64,000 nucleotides of DNA from Paractinoplanes toevensis (GCF_018332695.1 NZ_BOQN01000051.1:98459-162458); one strand, 5' to 3'. Shown: positions 16,415 to 24,384, counted from the first letter of the stretch. The notes: a model not told the origin generated them from the sequence alone. Made by a program: numbers and translations.

Positions 16415-17634
16415 GACGCCAGCCGTACGGTCGCCGTGACGTGCTCGCCGGTCGCGGTCCGCCCGGTCACCGCCACCTCGCCCGCGCGCTGCCGGCCGGC
16501 GAAGGTCAGCGTGTCGTACGCGTAGCAGGGCCCGCCGAGCCGCAGCGAAATCCCGCGCAGCGCGGCGTCCGGCCCGAGCCGGTCGGTGACGTACCGCTGC
16601 ACCAGGCCGGTGGTGGCGAGGATGTTGAGGAAGATGTCCTTGCTGCCACGGCGCACGGCCGCGTCCCGGTCGTGGTGCACGTCCTGGAAGTCGCGCGTGG
16701 CCAGGGCCGTGCTGATGATGACGGTCGGGGTGACCGCGAGTTCCCACGGCGGCAGTTCGGTCAGGTCCGGGCGCCAGACGGGCAGACCGTCCGCGAAGGC
16801 GACCCGCACCTCGGCACCGATGCGCACCTCGTCCGGGCGTACGTCCAGAAGCTCTCCCACCATCCGCACCCCCTCGTCCAGGTCGACCAGGGCGACCACC
16901 ACCGGCGATCGGCGGCCGGGCAGCGGCGGATGGCGGTGCACCACGTAGCTGTGGATGCGTCCGGTGCCGGCCGCGACGGCGTACGCCGGCTTGAAGGCAC
17001 CGCAGCGCGGGCAGCCCGGACCGGGCGGGTGGCGCAGCGCGCCGCATTCGCCGCAGCGCTGGATGCGCAGCTCGCCGGCCTCGATCCCGGCCCAGAAGAA
17101 CGCGGTGTCCGGGCCGGCCACCGGCCGGATCGGAGCCTGCCGCTCGACCTGAGGAACCGCCTCCGGGCGGAATTTCAGGATCCGGAACCGCATGTCGGCC
17201 ACCGGCTCGCCGGCCACCTCCCAGACGCTCTCGGTGGTGAAGAACCAGCCCTCGCCGAGCGCGGTGCGCTTGGGCCCGGTGACGTCGGTGAGCCGGGTAC
17301 GCACCGCGACGGTCTCGCCGACCCGCAGGTAGCGGTGGTAGGTCTGGGCGCAGTCGGTCGCCACCACAGAGGTGTAGCCGGCCTCGTCCAGCACGGCCGA
17401 CATCGCGCGCAGCGGATCGTCGTCCTCGTCGCGCGGCCGCAGCCCGCGCATCGTCCACACCTGCACCATCGCCGGCGGGGCGACGCCGTCCCGCTCGTAG
17501 ACCGGGTTGTCGTCGCCGATCGCGGTGAGCCAGTCCCGGATCGCCGGGCGGTTGACCGGGTCCCGGGCGGTCCGGGCCGGGGACAGGCCGGCCGCGGCGA
17601 TCCGGTGCGCGGCGGTGCTGATCGGGTCGGTCAT
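16411..17634 (-). CDS. chsH2-chsH1: fused ChsH2-ChsH1: MaoC + DUF35 + MaoC steroid enoyl-CoA hydratase
   Basis: One 407-residue chain carries what mycobacteria split into two genes. Residues 1-165 form the non-catalytic ChsH2 MaoC hotdog, and residues 175-290 the DUF35 module with a zinc ribbon (C194, C197, C208, C211) and OB fold that docks Ltp2. Residues 300-407 correspond to ChsH1, with STALATRDFQDVHHD placing the catalytic pair at D315 and H320. ChsH1/ChsH2 hydrates 3-oxo-4,17-pregnadiene-20-carboxyl-CoA. The frame is continuous across the junction (ELPPWELAVTPTVIIST), so this is a true fusion. It overlaps the chsE2 stop by four bases. Confidence 0.93.
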   Translation of the reverse strand: MTDPISTAAHRIAAAGLSPARTARDPVNRPAIRDWLTAIGDDNPVYERDGVAPPAMVQVWTMRGLRPRDEDDDPLRAMSAVLDEAGYTSVVATDCAQTYHRYLRVGETVAVRTRLTDVTGPKRTALGEGWFFTTESVWEVAGEPVADMRFRILKFRPEAVPQVERQAPIRPVAGPDTAFFWAGIEAGELRIQRCGECGALRHPPGPGCPRCGAFKPAYAVAAGTGRIHSYVVHRHPPLPGRRSPVVVALVDLDEGVRMVGELLDVRPDEVRIGAEVRVAFADGLPVWRPDLTELPPWELAVTPTVIISTALATRDFQDVHHDRDAAVRRGSKDIFLNILATTGLVQRYVTDRLGPDAALRGISLRLGGPCYAYDTLTFAGRQRAGEVAVTGRTATGEHVTATVRLAS

Positions 17635-18764
17635 CGCGGCACCCTCGGCAGCCCGAGCCCGGCCGACGCGATGATCTCCCGCTGGATCTCGTTGACCCCG
17701 CCGCCGAACGTCAGCACCAGGTTGCGTTTGGCCTGCAGGTCGAGCCAGGTGAGCAGTTCGGCGGTGGCCGGGTCGGTGGGGTCGCCGTGCCGCCAGACGA
17801 GTTCCTCGAGCTCCTGGCCGATCCGCAGCAGCCGCTCCGAGGAGAAGACCTTGGTGGCCGACGCGTCCGCGGCGTTCAACGAAGTCCCCGCCACCTGCCA
17901 GTTGAGCAGCTCGTTCACCCGGCGGCAGGCTTCCGCGCGGAGCAGGGCGCGCTCCACCTCGGGGATATCCCGGGTGCCCGCCCACGCGCGTACCCGATCG
18001 ATGAAGGCGCCGAAGCGGCCGGCCGGACCCAGCATCACGCGCTCGTGGTTGAGCTGCGCGGTCAGCAGTCGCCAGCCGCCGTTCTCGGTGCCCACCAGGC
18101 GGTTCGCCGGCACCCGTACGTCGGTGAGGTAGACGGTGTTGACGTGGTGCGCGCCGTCGGAGGTGATGATCGGCGTCCACGAGTAGCCCGGGTCGGCGGT
18201 GTCGACGATCAGGATGGACAGGCCCTTGTGCCGGGGCGCGTCCGGGTCGGTGCGGCAGGCCAGCCACAGGTAGTCGGCGTCGTGCGCGCCGGTGGTGAAC
18301 ATCTTCTGGCCGTTCACCACGTACCCGTCGCCGTCGCGGACCGCCCGGGTGCGCAGCGCGGCCAGGTCGGTGCCGGCCTCCGGTTCGGTGTAGCCGATCG
18401 CGAAGTGGATCTCCCCGGTCAGGATTCGCGGGAGGAAGAACTCCTGCTGCTCCGCCGAGCCGTGCGCGAGCAGCGTCGGCGCCACGGTCTGCAGGGTGAC
18501 CGCGGGCAGCGGCACGTCGGCGCGGGCCGCCTCGTTCACGAAGATCTGCTGCTCCATCGGGCCGAGCCCGCCACCGCCGAACCGCTCCGGGAAACCGAGC
18601 CCGAGCCAGCCGTCCCGGCCGAGCCGCCGGACCAGGTCGCGGTAGACCGCGCCGTGCCGCTCCCGCTGCACGGCCGCCCGCTCCTCGACGGTCAAAACCT
18701 TCTGAAGGTACGCACGTAGCCGCGTCCGCAAAGCCTTCTGCTCGTCACTCAGGTCGATGAACAT
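17631..18764 (-). CDS. chsE2: ChsE2, steroid side-chain acyl-CoA dehydrogenase subunit
   Basis: This 377-residue acyl-CoA dehydrogenase corresponds to FadE29 of mycobacteria, which with FadE28 oxidises the three-carbon side chain of 3-oxo-4-pregnene-20-carboxyl-CoA. It has an intact FAD-binding middle domain (FAIGYTEPEAGTDLAALRT; GYVVNGQKMFTTGAHDADY) and a C-terminal domain with the AKRNLVLTFGGGVNEIQREIIA signature. The start chosen is the ATG at 18764, giving MFIDLSDEQKALRTRLR, typical of the family. It overlaps the upstream dehydrogenase gene by 20 bp, and gene order equals the mycobacterial igr operon. Confidence 0.93.
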   Translation of the reverse strand: MFIDLSDEQKALRTRLRAYLQKVLTVEERAAVQRERHGAVYRDLVRRLGRDGWLGLGFPERFGGGGLGPMEQQIFVNEAARADVPLPAVTLQTVAPTLLAHGSAEQQEFFLPRILTGEIHFAIGYTEPEAGTDLAALRTRAVRDGDGYVVNGQKMFTTGAHDADYLWLACRTDPDAPRHKGLSILIVDTADPGYSWTPIITSDGAHHVNTVYLTDVRVPANRLVGTENGGWRLLTAQLNHERVMLGPAGRFGAFIDRVRAWAGTRDIPEVERALLRAEACRRVNELLNWQVAGTSLNAADASATKVFSSERLLRIGQELEELVWRHGDPTDPATAELLTWLDLQAKRNLVLTFGGGVNEIQREIIASAGLGLPRVPR

Positions 18765-19701
18765 CGAGGGCTCCCAGCCGTTGCAGGTGCCGGACCAGGT
18801 CACGGATCAGCGCGGTGTGCCGGTGCAGCGGGTAGTCGGCGGCCAGACCGAGCCCGCCGTGCAGGTGGTGACAGGTGCGCAGGGCCGGCGGGGCCTCGCT
18901 GCACAACCAATAGGCGGCGGTCCACAGATCCGCATCGCTCCAGATGGCGGCGAGGGCGGCCAGGTGCATCGTGCGGGAGGCGATGTAGACGTCGGCGATC
19001 TGCTGGGCCACCGCCTGGAAGGTGGCGAGCGGGCGGCCGAACTGGTGCCGGTCGCGCACGTGGTCGGCGGTCATCCGCAGGGCCCCGGCCAGCGCGCCGT
19101 CGCCGAGCGCGCAGGCGCCGGCCACCGCGTACCGCCGAAGGTCGGCCCCCGCCAGCGGCTCGCCGGCGACCTCCGTGAGCCGAAGCGAGAACTCGTCGGT
19201 CCCGGCCGAGGTCGGGGTCCGCGACAGCGTCGCGTGCGCGGGATCGACGAGGGCCACGCCCCGGTTCGTCGGGACGAGGACGCGGTAGGCCCGGTCGGCG
19301 TCCGGCACCTCGTGGCAGGTGCCGGTGAGCCGCCAGTCCTCGGTGGCCGTGACCGGCTCGCCCGGGGCGGCCGTGAGGACCTGTCCGGCCAGCACCCGAG
19401 GCAGCAGATCGCGCTGTTGCTCGGGAGTGCCCCAGCGGGCCACCGGCAGCACGCCGAGGGCCAGTGTGGACCAGGCCGGCACCCGGGCGGCGTGCCGCCC
19501 GATCTCGGTGAGCAGCAGCCCGGTCGCCATCGCGCCCAGCCCCGCGCCGCCCAGCTCGGCCGGCACCGAGAGGCCGAGCAGACCGGCCTGGCCGAGGGAT
19601 TTCCAGAGTCGCTCCGGCGTGTCGTCGTTGTCGCTGAGCACCTCATCGGCGAGGCGGACGATCGCTTCCTGATCGTCGTCGAGCGCGAAGTCCGGACCCA
19701 T
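18745..19701 (-). CDS. chsE1: ChsE1, steroid side-chain acyl-CoA dehydrogenase partner
   Basis: This 318-residue shorter subunit corresponds to FadE28. The N-terminal domain (MGPDFALDDDQEAIVRLAD) and C-terminal domain (RHQFGRPLATFQAVAQQIAD; HHLHGGLGLAADYPL) are kept, while the middle domain is reduced, as in the partner subunit of the alpha2beta2 enzyme. The ATG at 19701 is preceded by TCTAAT (19713-19708) at leaderless spacing and by no Shine-Dalgarno. A KstR operator (19710-19723) overlaps that box. It heads the chsE1-chsE2-chsH2/H1-ltp2 operon. Confidence 0.9.
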   Translation of the reverse strand: MGPDFALDDDQEAIVRLADEVLSDNDDTPERLWKSLGQAGLLGLSVPAELGGAGLGAMATGLLLTEIGRHAARVPAWSTLALGVLPVARWGTPEQQRDLLPRVLAGQVLTAAPGEPVTATEDWRLTGTCHEVPDADRAYRVLVPTNRGVALVDPAHATLSRTPTSAGTDEFSLRLTEVAGEPLAGADLRRYAVAGACALGDGALAGALRMTADHVRDRHQFGRPLATFQAVAQQIADVYIASRTMHLAALAAIWSDADLWTAAYWLCSEAPPALRTCHHLHGGLGLAADYPLHRHTALIRDLVRHLQRLGALDVHRPE

Positions 19702-19709
19702 TCCGTCAT

Positions 19710-19723
19710 TAGAACACGTTTCA
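19710..19723. promoter_or_regulatory. KstR operator upstream of chsE1
   Basis: TAGAACACGTTTCA fits TnnAACnnGTTnnA. It overlaps the predicted leaderless -10 of chsE1 and lies 86 bp before kstR, so it may serve both directions. A weaker related sequence (core AACAGGTT, 19749-19756) is nearer to kstR. Confidence 0.82.
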
Positions 19724-19809
19724 GTTTGCCGGGAACAGCGCCCGGCGCAACAGGTTGTCAACGTCGCGTTGCTAGGCTGGGGAGACGATTCAGGCCGCGA
19801 GGGGTAGCC

Positions 19810-20421
19810 ATGGCAACACCGAGAACAAATACCAGTACGACCACCGCACTCACCGCCCTGGACGGCTCGGCCGCCCAGCGTGACCGGCGGCGCCGGATCC
19901 TCGAGGCGACGTTGTCGCTGGCCTCCAAGGGCGGCTACGACGCGGTTCAGATGCGCACCGTCGCGGAGCGCGCCGAGGTCGCCCTGGGCACGCTCTACCG
20001 CTACTTCCCCTCGAAGATCCACCTGCTGGTGTCGGCGCTGGCTCTCGAGCTGGAGAAGATCCAGGAGAAACTCGAGCGCAAGCCGATCCCCGGCGACACC
20101 CCGCACGAGCGCATGCAGTTCGTGCTGGCCATGGTGACCCGGGCGATGCAGCGCGAGCCGCTGCTCACCGAGGCGATGACCCGGGCCTTCATGTTCGCCG
20201 ACCCGTCCGCGAGCGCCGAGGTCAACGCGGTCGCGCGACTGATGGAGGACATGTTCACCCGGGCCATGACCGACGGCGAGCCGACCGCCGACGACCGGGC
20301 CAAGGCTCGCGTGATCGGCGACGTGTGGCTGTCCAACCTGGTGGCCTGGGTGACCCGCCGCGCCTCGGCCAACGACGTGGTCAACCACCTGGAACTGGCC
20401 AGCCGCCTGCTCCTGCGCTAG
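19810..20421 (+). CDS. kstR: KstR, TetR-family repressor of steroid catabolism
   Basis: This 203-residue TetR regulator has its helix-turn-helix at about residues 24-70: RRRRILEATLSLASKGGYDAV, then TLYRYFPSK. The recognition region and the ligand-domain stretch LLTEAMTRAFMFAD are close to mycobacterial KstR, which represses the cholesterol regulon and responds to CoA thioesters of cholestenoic acids. Shine-Dalgarno GAGGGG sits five bases before the ATG. A -10-like TAGGCT lies at 19773-19778. Four matching operators in this window support the assignment. Its stop is 7 bp from the convergent SRPBCC gene. Confidence 0.93.
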   Translation: MATPRTNTSTTTALTALDGSAAQRDRRRRILEATLSLASKGGYDAVQMRTVAERAEVALGTLYRYFPSKIHLLVSALALELEKIQEKLERKPIPGDTPHERMQFVLAMVTRAMQREPLLTEAMTRAFMFADPSASAEVNAVARLMEDMFTRAMTDGEPTADDRAKARVIGDVWLSNLVAWVTRRASANDVVNHLELASRLLLR

Positions 20422-20428
20422 GCGCCGC

Positions 20429-20860
20429 CTATTCGACCAGCGCCACCAGTTTCGCCAGAGCCTGCTGACCCGCGGCGCCGGCCTGCTTCTCCAGCATGCC
20501 GGCCATCGGGCCCTTCAGCGCCGGGCCGATGAACTCCATCTCGTAGGTGATGTGTGAGCCGGCGTCGCTCGGCTCGATCACGAAGAGGTTCTTCGCCTTG
20601 ACGCCCATCGGCCCGTCGCCGTTCTGCTCGAGCCGCCCCGGCGCCGCCGCCGTGGTCACCCGCCAGGCCATCTCGGCGGGCATGCCCATCAGCTTCACCT
20701 TCTGCTTGTAGGTCGTGCCCTCGTCGAGAGTCGCCGGCACGTCACCGGTGAATCCCTCGTGCATCGTGTTCCATTCCGGGACCCGTGACGGGGTCGACAG
20801 CACTTCCCAGACCCGCTGCGGATCCGCTTTGGCATCGGCCTCAACGGTCACCTTGGCCAT
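20429..20860 (-). CDS. SRPBCC (START-like) lipid-binding protein, KstR-controlled
   Basis: This 143-residue protein of the SRPBCC/polyketide cyclase superfamily starts AKVTVEADAKADPQRVWEVLSTPSRVPEW, the hallmark first strand and helices of the hydrophobic-cavity fold. It ends in the long C-terminal helix (LEKQAGAAGQQALAKLVALVE). Such proteins bind or transport lipids or steroids, or catalyse simple cyclisation. A KstR operator lies 26 bp upstream over its predicted -10 (TATAAC, 20899-20894), and a Shine-Dalgarno GGAGGAG precedes the ATG. A steroid- or steroid-CoA-binding role is inferred, not shown. Confidence 0.85.
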   Translation of the reverse strand: MAKVTVEADAKADPQRVWEVLSTPSRVPEWNTMHEGFTGDVPATLDEGTTYKQKVKLMGMPAEMAWRVTTAAAPGRLEQNGDGPMGVKAKNLFVIEPSDAGSHITYEMEFIGPALKGPMAGMLEKQAGAAGQQALAKLVALVE

Positions 20861-20885
20861 CGCGCTCCTCCTCTTCCCGAGTAAC

Positions 20886-20899
20886 TAGAACAGGTTATA
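20886..20899. promoter_or_regulatory. KstR operator between SRPBCC and thioesterase genes
   Basis: TAGAACAGGTTATA matches TnnAACnnGTTnnA. It lies in the 94-bp divergent region and covers the probable leftward -10. Confidence 0.82.
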
Positions 20900-20954
20900 G
20901 CAGTGTGACTTGATTCACTAGCTCCGCCCGCTCGCCGACGGCGATGCTGTCCAT

Positions 20955-21581
20955 GTGAAACGACGCGAGGCCATCACCGAGTTGGGCGACGCACTGCGGA
21001 CGCTCGCCGAGCACGCCACCACCACCGAGATGCCGGCCGGCGACCTGCTCCGCGCGGCCGCCGAGCTTCGCGAGATCGCCGCGCGGCTGGGCGAGCGGTC
21101 CCGCGGCCGGTCGACGCTGCCGAGCGCGGACGACCTGCTCGGCGGCGTGCGGATGTACAACCCGGTCACCGGCGGCGGCAGCGCCCTGGCACCGCCGCTA
21201 CGCATCGAGGTGGTAGCCGGCGTGGCGATCGGGCGGTGCACGCTCGGCCTGGCGTTCGAGGGCCCGCCACGGTTCGCCCACGGCGGCGTGAGCGCGATGC
21301 TGCTCGACCAGATCCTCGGCCACGCGGTGGTCGCCTCCGGCAACCCCGGGATGACGGTCCGCCTCGACACCGTCTACCGCGCGCCGGTGCCGCTGCTGAC
21401 CCCGCTGCGGCTGACCGCCGAGGTGCGGCACGTGGACGGCCGCCGGGTCACCGCGACCGGCACCATCGCCACGGAGGCCGAGCCGGGCACGACCCTGGTC
21501 TCGGCCTCCGGCACGTTCGTCGGCCTGCGAGCCGACCAGACCCGCCGCCTGTTCGGCCCGGTCCTGCAGACCGAGGCCTGA
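20955..21581 (+). CDS. hotdog-fold thioesterase (PaaI-like)
   Basis: This 208-residue protein has an N-terminal helical segment (about residues 1-60) and a C-terminal PaaI-type hotdog domain with FEGPPRFAHGGVSAMLLDQILGHAVV, the helix that bears the catalytic site, and RLDTVYRAPVPLLTPLRLTAEV. Such enzymes hydrolyse acyl-CoAs, so it could recycle CoA from dead-end steroid-CoA or acyl-CoA intermediates. It shares a KstR-operator-bearing intergenic region with the SRPBCC gene. The start is GTG 20955; no Shine-Dalgarno is evident, and GATGCT six bases upstream allows leaderless initiation. A strong hairpin follows the stop. Confidence 0.85.
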   Translation: MKRREAITELGDALRTLAEHATTTEMPAGDLLRAAAELREIAARLGERSRGRSTLPSADDLLGGVRMYNPVTGGGSALAPPLRIEVVAGVAIGRCTLGLAFEGPPRFAHGGVSAMLLDQILGHAVVASGNPGMTVRLDTVYRAPVPLLTPLRLTAEVRHVDGRRVTATGTIATEAEPGTTLVSASGTFVGLRADQTRRLFGPVLQTEA

Positions 21582-21585
21582 ACCC

Positions 21586-21618
21586 CTGCCCGGCCCCGAT
21601 GACGGAAGGGCCGGGCAG
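21586..21618. terminator. bidirectional hairpin terminator
   Basis: CTGCCCGGCCC and GGGCCGGGCAG are perfect 11-bp complements around an 11-base loop, placed between two convergent genes. No clear U-tract. Confidence 0.8.
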
Positions 21619-21625
21619 CGGGCGA

Positions 21626-22981
21626 CTACGGCGTGAGGGTCACCGCGTACGCATCCTTGGCGTTGGTCCAATTGACCGGGACGGTGATCGCGCTGCCGCT
21701 CACCGTCACCCGGGTGTTGGACACCACGGCAGGCGCGCTGACGTAGGCGTTGGTCGACGGCAACCGTTCCACCAGTACGTTCACCGAACCGCTGGTGACC
21801 AGCCAGGACGGGATGCCGGTGTAGCGGATGTCGATGGCGCCCTGCGCTCCGCCGGCTTTCGCGCCGTAGACCGCGACCGACCTACGGGCCGACGAGTCCT
21901 GGAACACGGTGCCGTCGTGGCTCGAGCTCGCGGTGATCTTCGTGCGCTGGCCGGTCTGGTCGGCGTAGCGCTTGTAGACCCACCACTGGCCCATCGGCTG
22001 GTTCGCGTTCGCCGTGACCAGCCAGCCGAACGTGTCGTACAGCGACGGTGTCTGGCCGACCATGCCCCAGTTCGCCCGGGCGCCGTCGCAGTTGCAGCGT
22101 TCGAGCCGGGCTATGTACCAGGCCGAGGGGCCGGGCTGCTGCTCGTCGCCGAACGCGCCGTACTCGTTGACCGAGGTGCCGCTGATGGTGATGCCGCGGG
22201 ACGAGAGCATGCCGGACAGGTTGGCCGCGTCGGTGGCCGGGTCGCCGGGCAGGTCGTGCCAGCTGATGATGTTCGGCACGACGTTGTTGGCCTTGACGTA
22301 GTCGAGGTAGGTGGTCCACCACGAGTTCGACGAGGTGGGCACGCCGGCGTAGCTGGGGCCTTCGAGCACCGCGCCGGGGATGGCGGCCCGCACCAGCTGG
22401 GTGCCGCGGCGGATCATCTCCAGGTATTGGGCCTGGGTGCGGCCCCAGAAGAAGATGTTCGGCTCGTTCCACAGGTCCCAGCGCACGTCGGAGCCGGTCA
22501 TGCCGTTCGCCTTGGCGTCCGCGATGAGCTGGTTGACGAAGTTCGTGTACTCGGTCCAGTTGCCGCTGTCACCCGGCCAGCGCGGCACGTTGCAGACCCC
22601 GTCGGAGCCCCACATGCCGGACAGCAGCAGGCTGAACCTCGCGCCGGTGGCCCTGGCTCGCGCGTAGTAGGCCTTGATGAAGTTCCACCGCGCGGTGTAG
22701 CCGCCGTTCACGTACCCACCGTTGGGGCACCCGATCTGCGAGCCGCCGGCCCGCATCACCTTGACCTTGATCTGGCTCTGCAGCGACGCCGATGGGGACG
22801 CGCCGCTCTGCGAGATACCGTAGATGAAGCCGGACGCCCGGTAGGTCGGCGCCCCGCCGTAGGCGGTCATGTCGACGGTCAGGGTCTCCACCGCGGCCAG
22901 GGCCGGCCCGGCGGGCTGGGCGACAAGAGCAAGGACGATCAGCACGGGTACGGCGATCAGCCGCAGCCATCGATTCCGCAT
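21626..22981 (-). CDS. secreted GH39-like glycoside hydrolase
   Basis: This 451-residue protein has a Sec signal peptide (MRNRWLRLIAVPVLIVLALVAQPAGPALA). It is followed by a clan GH-A TIM barrel of GH39 type: VRWDLWNEPNIFFW holds the acid/base glutamate, and SVNEYGAFGDEQQ offers the nucleophile glutamate. The final 100 residues form a beta-sandwich. Family GH39 contains beta-xylosidases, alpha-iduronidases and exopolysaccharide hydrolases, so the substrate is open. Shine-Dalgarno AAGGAG lies before the ATG. A TTGACA (23084-23079) and a GGAAA/TTTCC dyad sit upstream, suggesting sugar-repressor control. Confidence 0.82.
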   Translation of the reverse strand: MRNRWLRLIAVPVLIVLALVAQPAGPALAAVETLTVDMTAYGGAPTYRASGFIYGISQSGASPSASLQSQIKVKVMRAGGSQIGCPNGGYVNGGYTARWNFIKAYYARARATGARFSLLLSGMWGSDGVCNVPRWPGDSGNWTEYTNFVNQLIADAKANGMTGSDVRWDLWNEPNIFFWGRTQAQYLEMIRRGTQLVRAAIPGAVLEGPSYAGVPTSSNSWWTTYLDYVKANNVVPNIISWHDLPGDPATDAANLSGMLSSRGITISGTSVNEYGAFGDEQQPGPSAWYIARLERCNCDGARANWGMVGQTPSLYDTFGWLVTANANQPMGQWWVYKRYADQTGQRTKITASSSHDGTVFQDSSARRSVAVYGAKAGGAQGAIDIRYTGIPSWLVTSGSVNVLVERLPSTNAYVSAPAVVSNTRVTVSGSAITVPVNWTNAKDAYAVTLTP

Positions 22982-23038
22982 CTGCCAGCTCCTTGGGGGA
23001 AGCCGCCGTGGGAGTTGACCGACCTCGTCGGCGCAGCG

Positions 23039-23052
23039 GGAAAACTGTTTCC
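23039..23052. promoter_or_regulatory. GGAAA-N4-TTTCC dyad upstream of GH39
   Basis: GGAAAACTGTTTCC is a 5-bp-arm inverted repeat located downstream of TTGACA (23084-23079), where a LacI-type repressor could block the GH39 promoter. Binding protein unknown. Confidence 0.5.
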
Positions 23053-23106
23053 TCCAGCCAAGTAGGTGAATACATCGATGTCAATAGTGTTACGGGCATG
23101 TTGCTC

Positions 23107-23122
23107 GGAAACACCAGTTTCC
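23107..23122. repeat. second GGAAAC-N4-GTTTCC dyad
   Basis: GGAAACACCAGTTTCC repeats the operator-like sequence 55 bp further from GH39 and just touches the stop codon of the PucR gene. Two copies could allow cooperative or looped binding. Confidence 0.4.
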
Positions 23123-24294
23123 TAGGCGGCGGGGACCGACAGGGCGATGAACAGCGCGGAGATCCACTCCGGATCCTGCAGCCGGTCGCCGTAGAGCTCC
23201 CGGAGCCGCGTCATCCGGTACCGCACGGTCTGCGGGTGGACGAACAGCTCCGCCGCGACCTCCTCGCGCCGCCCCTGATGCCGCAACCAGCTCCGCAGCG
23301 TCTCCGTCAGCTTCTCGGCCGAGGAGTCGCCGGACAGCGGTTCCAGCACCTTGGCCCGCAGGTCGGCGAGCGCCTGCGGGTCGGCGGTCAGCACCAGCGC
23401 GGCCAGGTGGTCCTCGGTGTTGACGACGTTGCCGGTGGGCAGGCCCGGGATCTCCATGGTGCGCACCGCCCGGTCGTACGACGCCTTCACCCGCAGCCAG
23501 GGGCGCGCCGGGCCGACCACCGCGGTCTGGCCGCGCAACAGGCCCAGCATCGCGGCCCGCGATCCGTCGGCGTCCGGGACCAGCAGCACCGAGAAGTCCG
23601 GTCCGGCCTCGCTCAACGACAGCGTGCGGCGGTCGAGCAGGTCAACCACCGTGCGCGCGGCGTGCTCGGGAACGAGGACGGCGGTCAGGGTCTGCGGTGG
23701 CGACCAGTCGGCACGCTGGGCGGCCGCGATGATCGTGTGCTCGGTCTCGCCGGCCAGCAGGGCCTGGGTGAGCTGCTCCAGATGGCGGATCCGGGCCCGG
23801 CCGGAGGACGCGAGCTCGTCGGCGTGCCCGGCGACGCTGGCCGCGGAGAGCTCGTCGATGTAGGCGAAGACCAGCTCGGCGAAGTGCGCGATGATCGCGG
23901 CCGGCTGCCCGGTGGCGACGCTGATCGCGGCGAGCTCGTGCCAGGAGACCCGGGCGCCGACCCGGTAGGCCCCGAGCAGCGCGTCGAGGCTGCGGCCGTT
24001 GCGGGCCTCCCCGCGGCCGAGGGCGTAGGCCGCCTGGAGGGCCGGGCCCAGCGGGGACTGCGGGTCGGGCCCGTGCGGGCGGGACACCAGACCGAGGAAC
24101 GCACCCAGCGCGGTGCGGACCGCTCGCTCGATCTTCGCGCCCAGATCACCGGCGAAGGCCTCGGCGTAGGCCGGCACCTCGGTCATGATCGCGTCGATGG
24201 TCTGGGTGGCCACGTGCGGCAGCCGCTCCCGTAGCGGCGCGACCACTTCCGGCGACAACCGGAAGGCTTTGACGTCGGGCAGGGGGTTTGTCAC
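23122..24294 (-). CDS. PucR-family transcriptional regulator
   Basis: This regulator of about 390 residues has a variable sensor half and the CdaR/PucR C-terminal helix-turn-helix: LTETLRSWLRHQGRREEVAAELFVHPQTVRYRMTRLRELYGDRL, the family's diagnostic DNA-binding region, here at about residues 330-375. A GTG start at 24294 was preferred over the TTG eight codons upstream. It is divergent from a ferredoxin reductase/desaturase operon, an arrangement seen in other actinobacteria, so control of membrane-lipid desaturation is likely. Confidence 0.85.
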   Translation of the reverse strand: MTNPLPDVKAFRLSPEVVAPLRERLPHVATQTIDAIMTEVPAYAEAFAGDLGAKIERAVRTALGAFLGLVSRPHGPDPQSPLGPALQAAYALGRGEARNGRSLDALLGAYRVGARVSWHELAAISVATGQPAAIIAHFAELVFAYIDELSAASVAGHADELASSGRARIRHLEQLTQALLAGETEHTIIAAAQRADWSPPQTLTAVLVPEHAARTVVDLLDRRTLSLSEAGPDFSVLLVPDADGSRAAMLGLLRGQTAVVGPARPWLRVKASYDRAVRTMEIPGLPTGNVVNTEDHLAALVLTADPQALADLRAKVLEPLSGDSSAEKLTETLRSWLRHQGRREEVAAELFVHPQTVRYRMTRLRELYGDRLQDPEWISALFIALSVPAA

Positions 24295-24384
24295 CCTACG
24301 TTTGTACCAGCCGAACAAAAAACACGACCAGATTCACTTCGAGCGGTCAGGCACCTACCCCCGGGCGCACAGGAAGCTTGTTAC

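Noticed and set aside
19746..19759. Weak KstR-like site CGCAACAGGTTGTC before kstR
   Set aside because: It keeps the AAC-N2-GTT core but fails the outer T and A positions, so it is not annotated as an operator.
19702..20388. Extension of chsE1 into the region opposite kstR
   Set aside because: It would read antisense to kstR. The ATG at 19701 yields the normal dehydrogenase N-terminus and leaderless promoter spacing.
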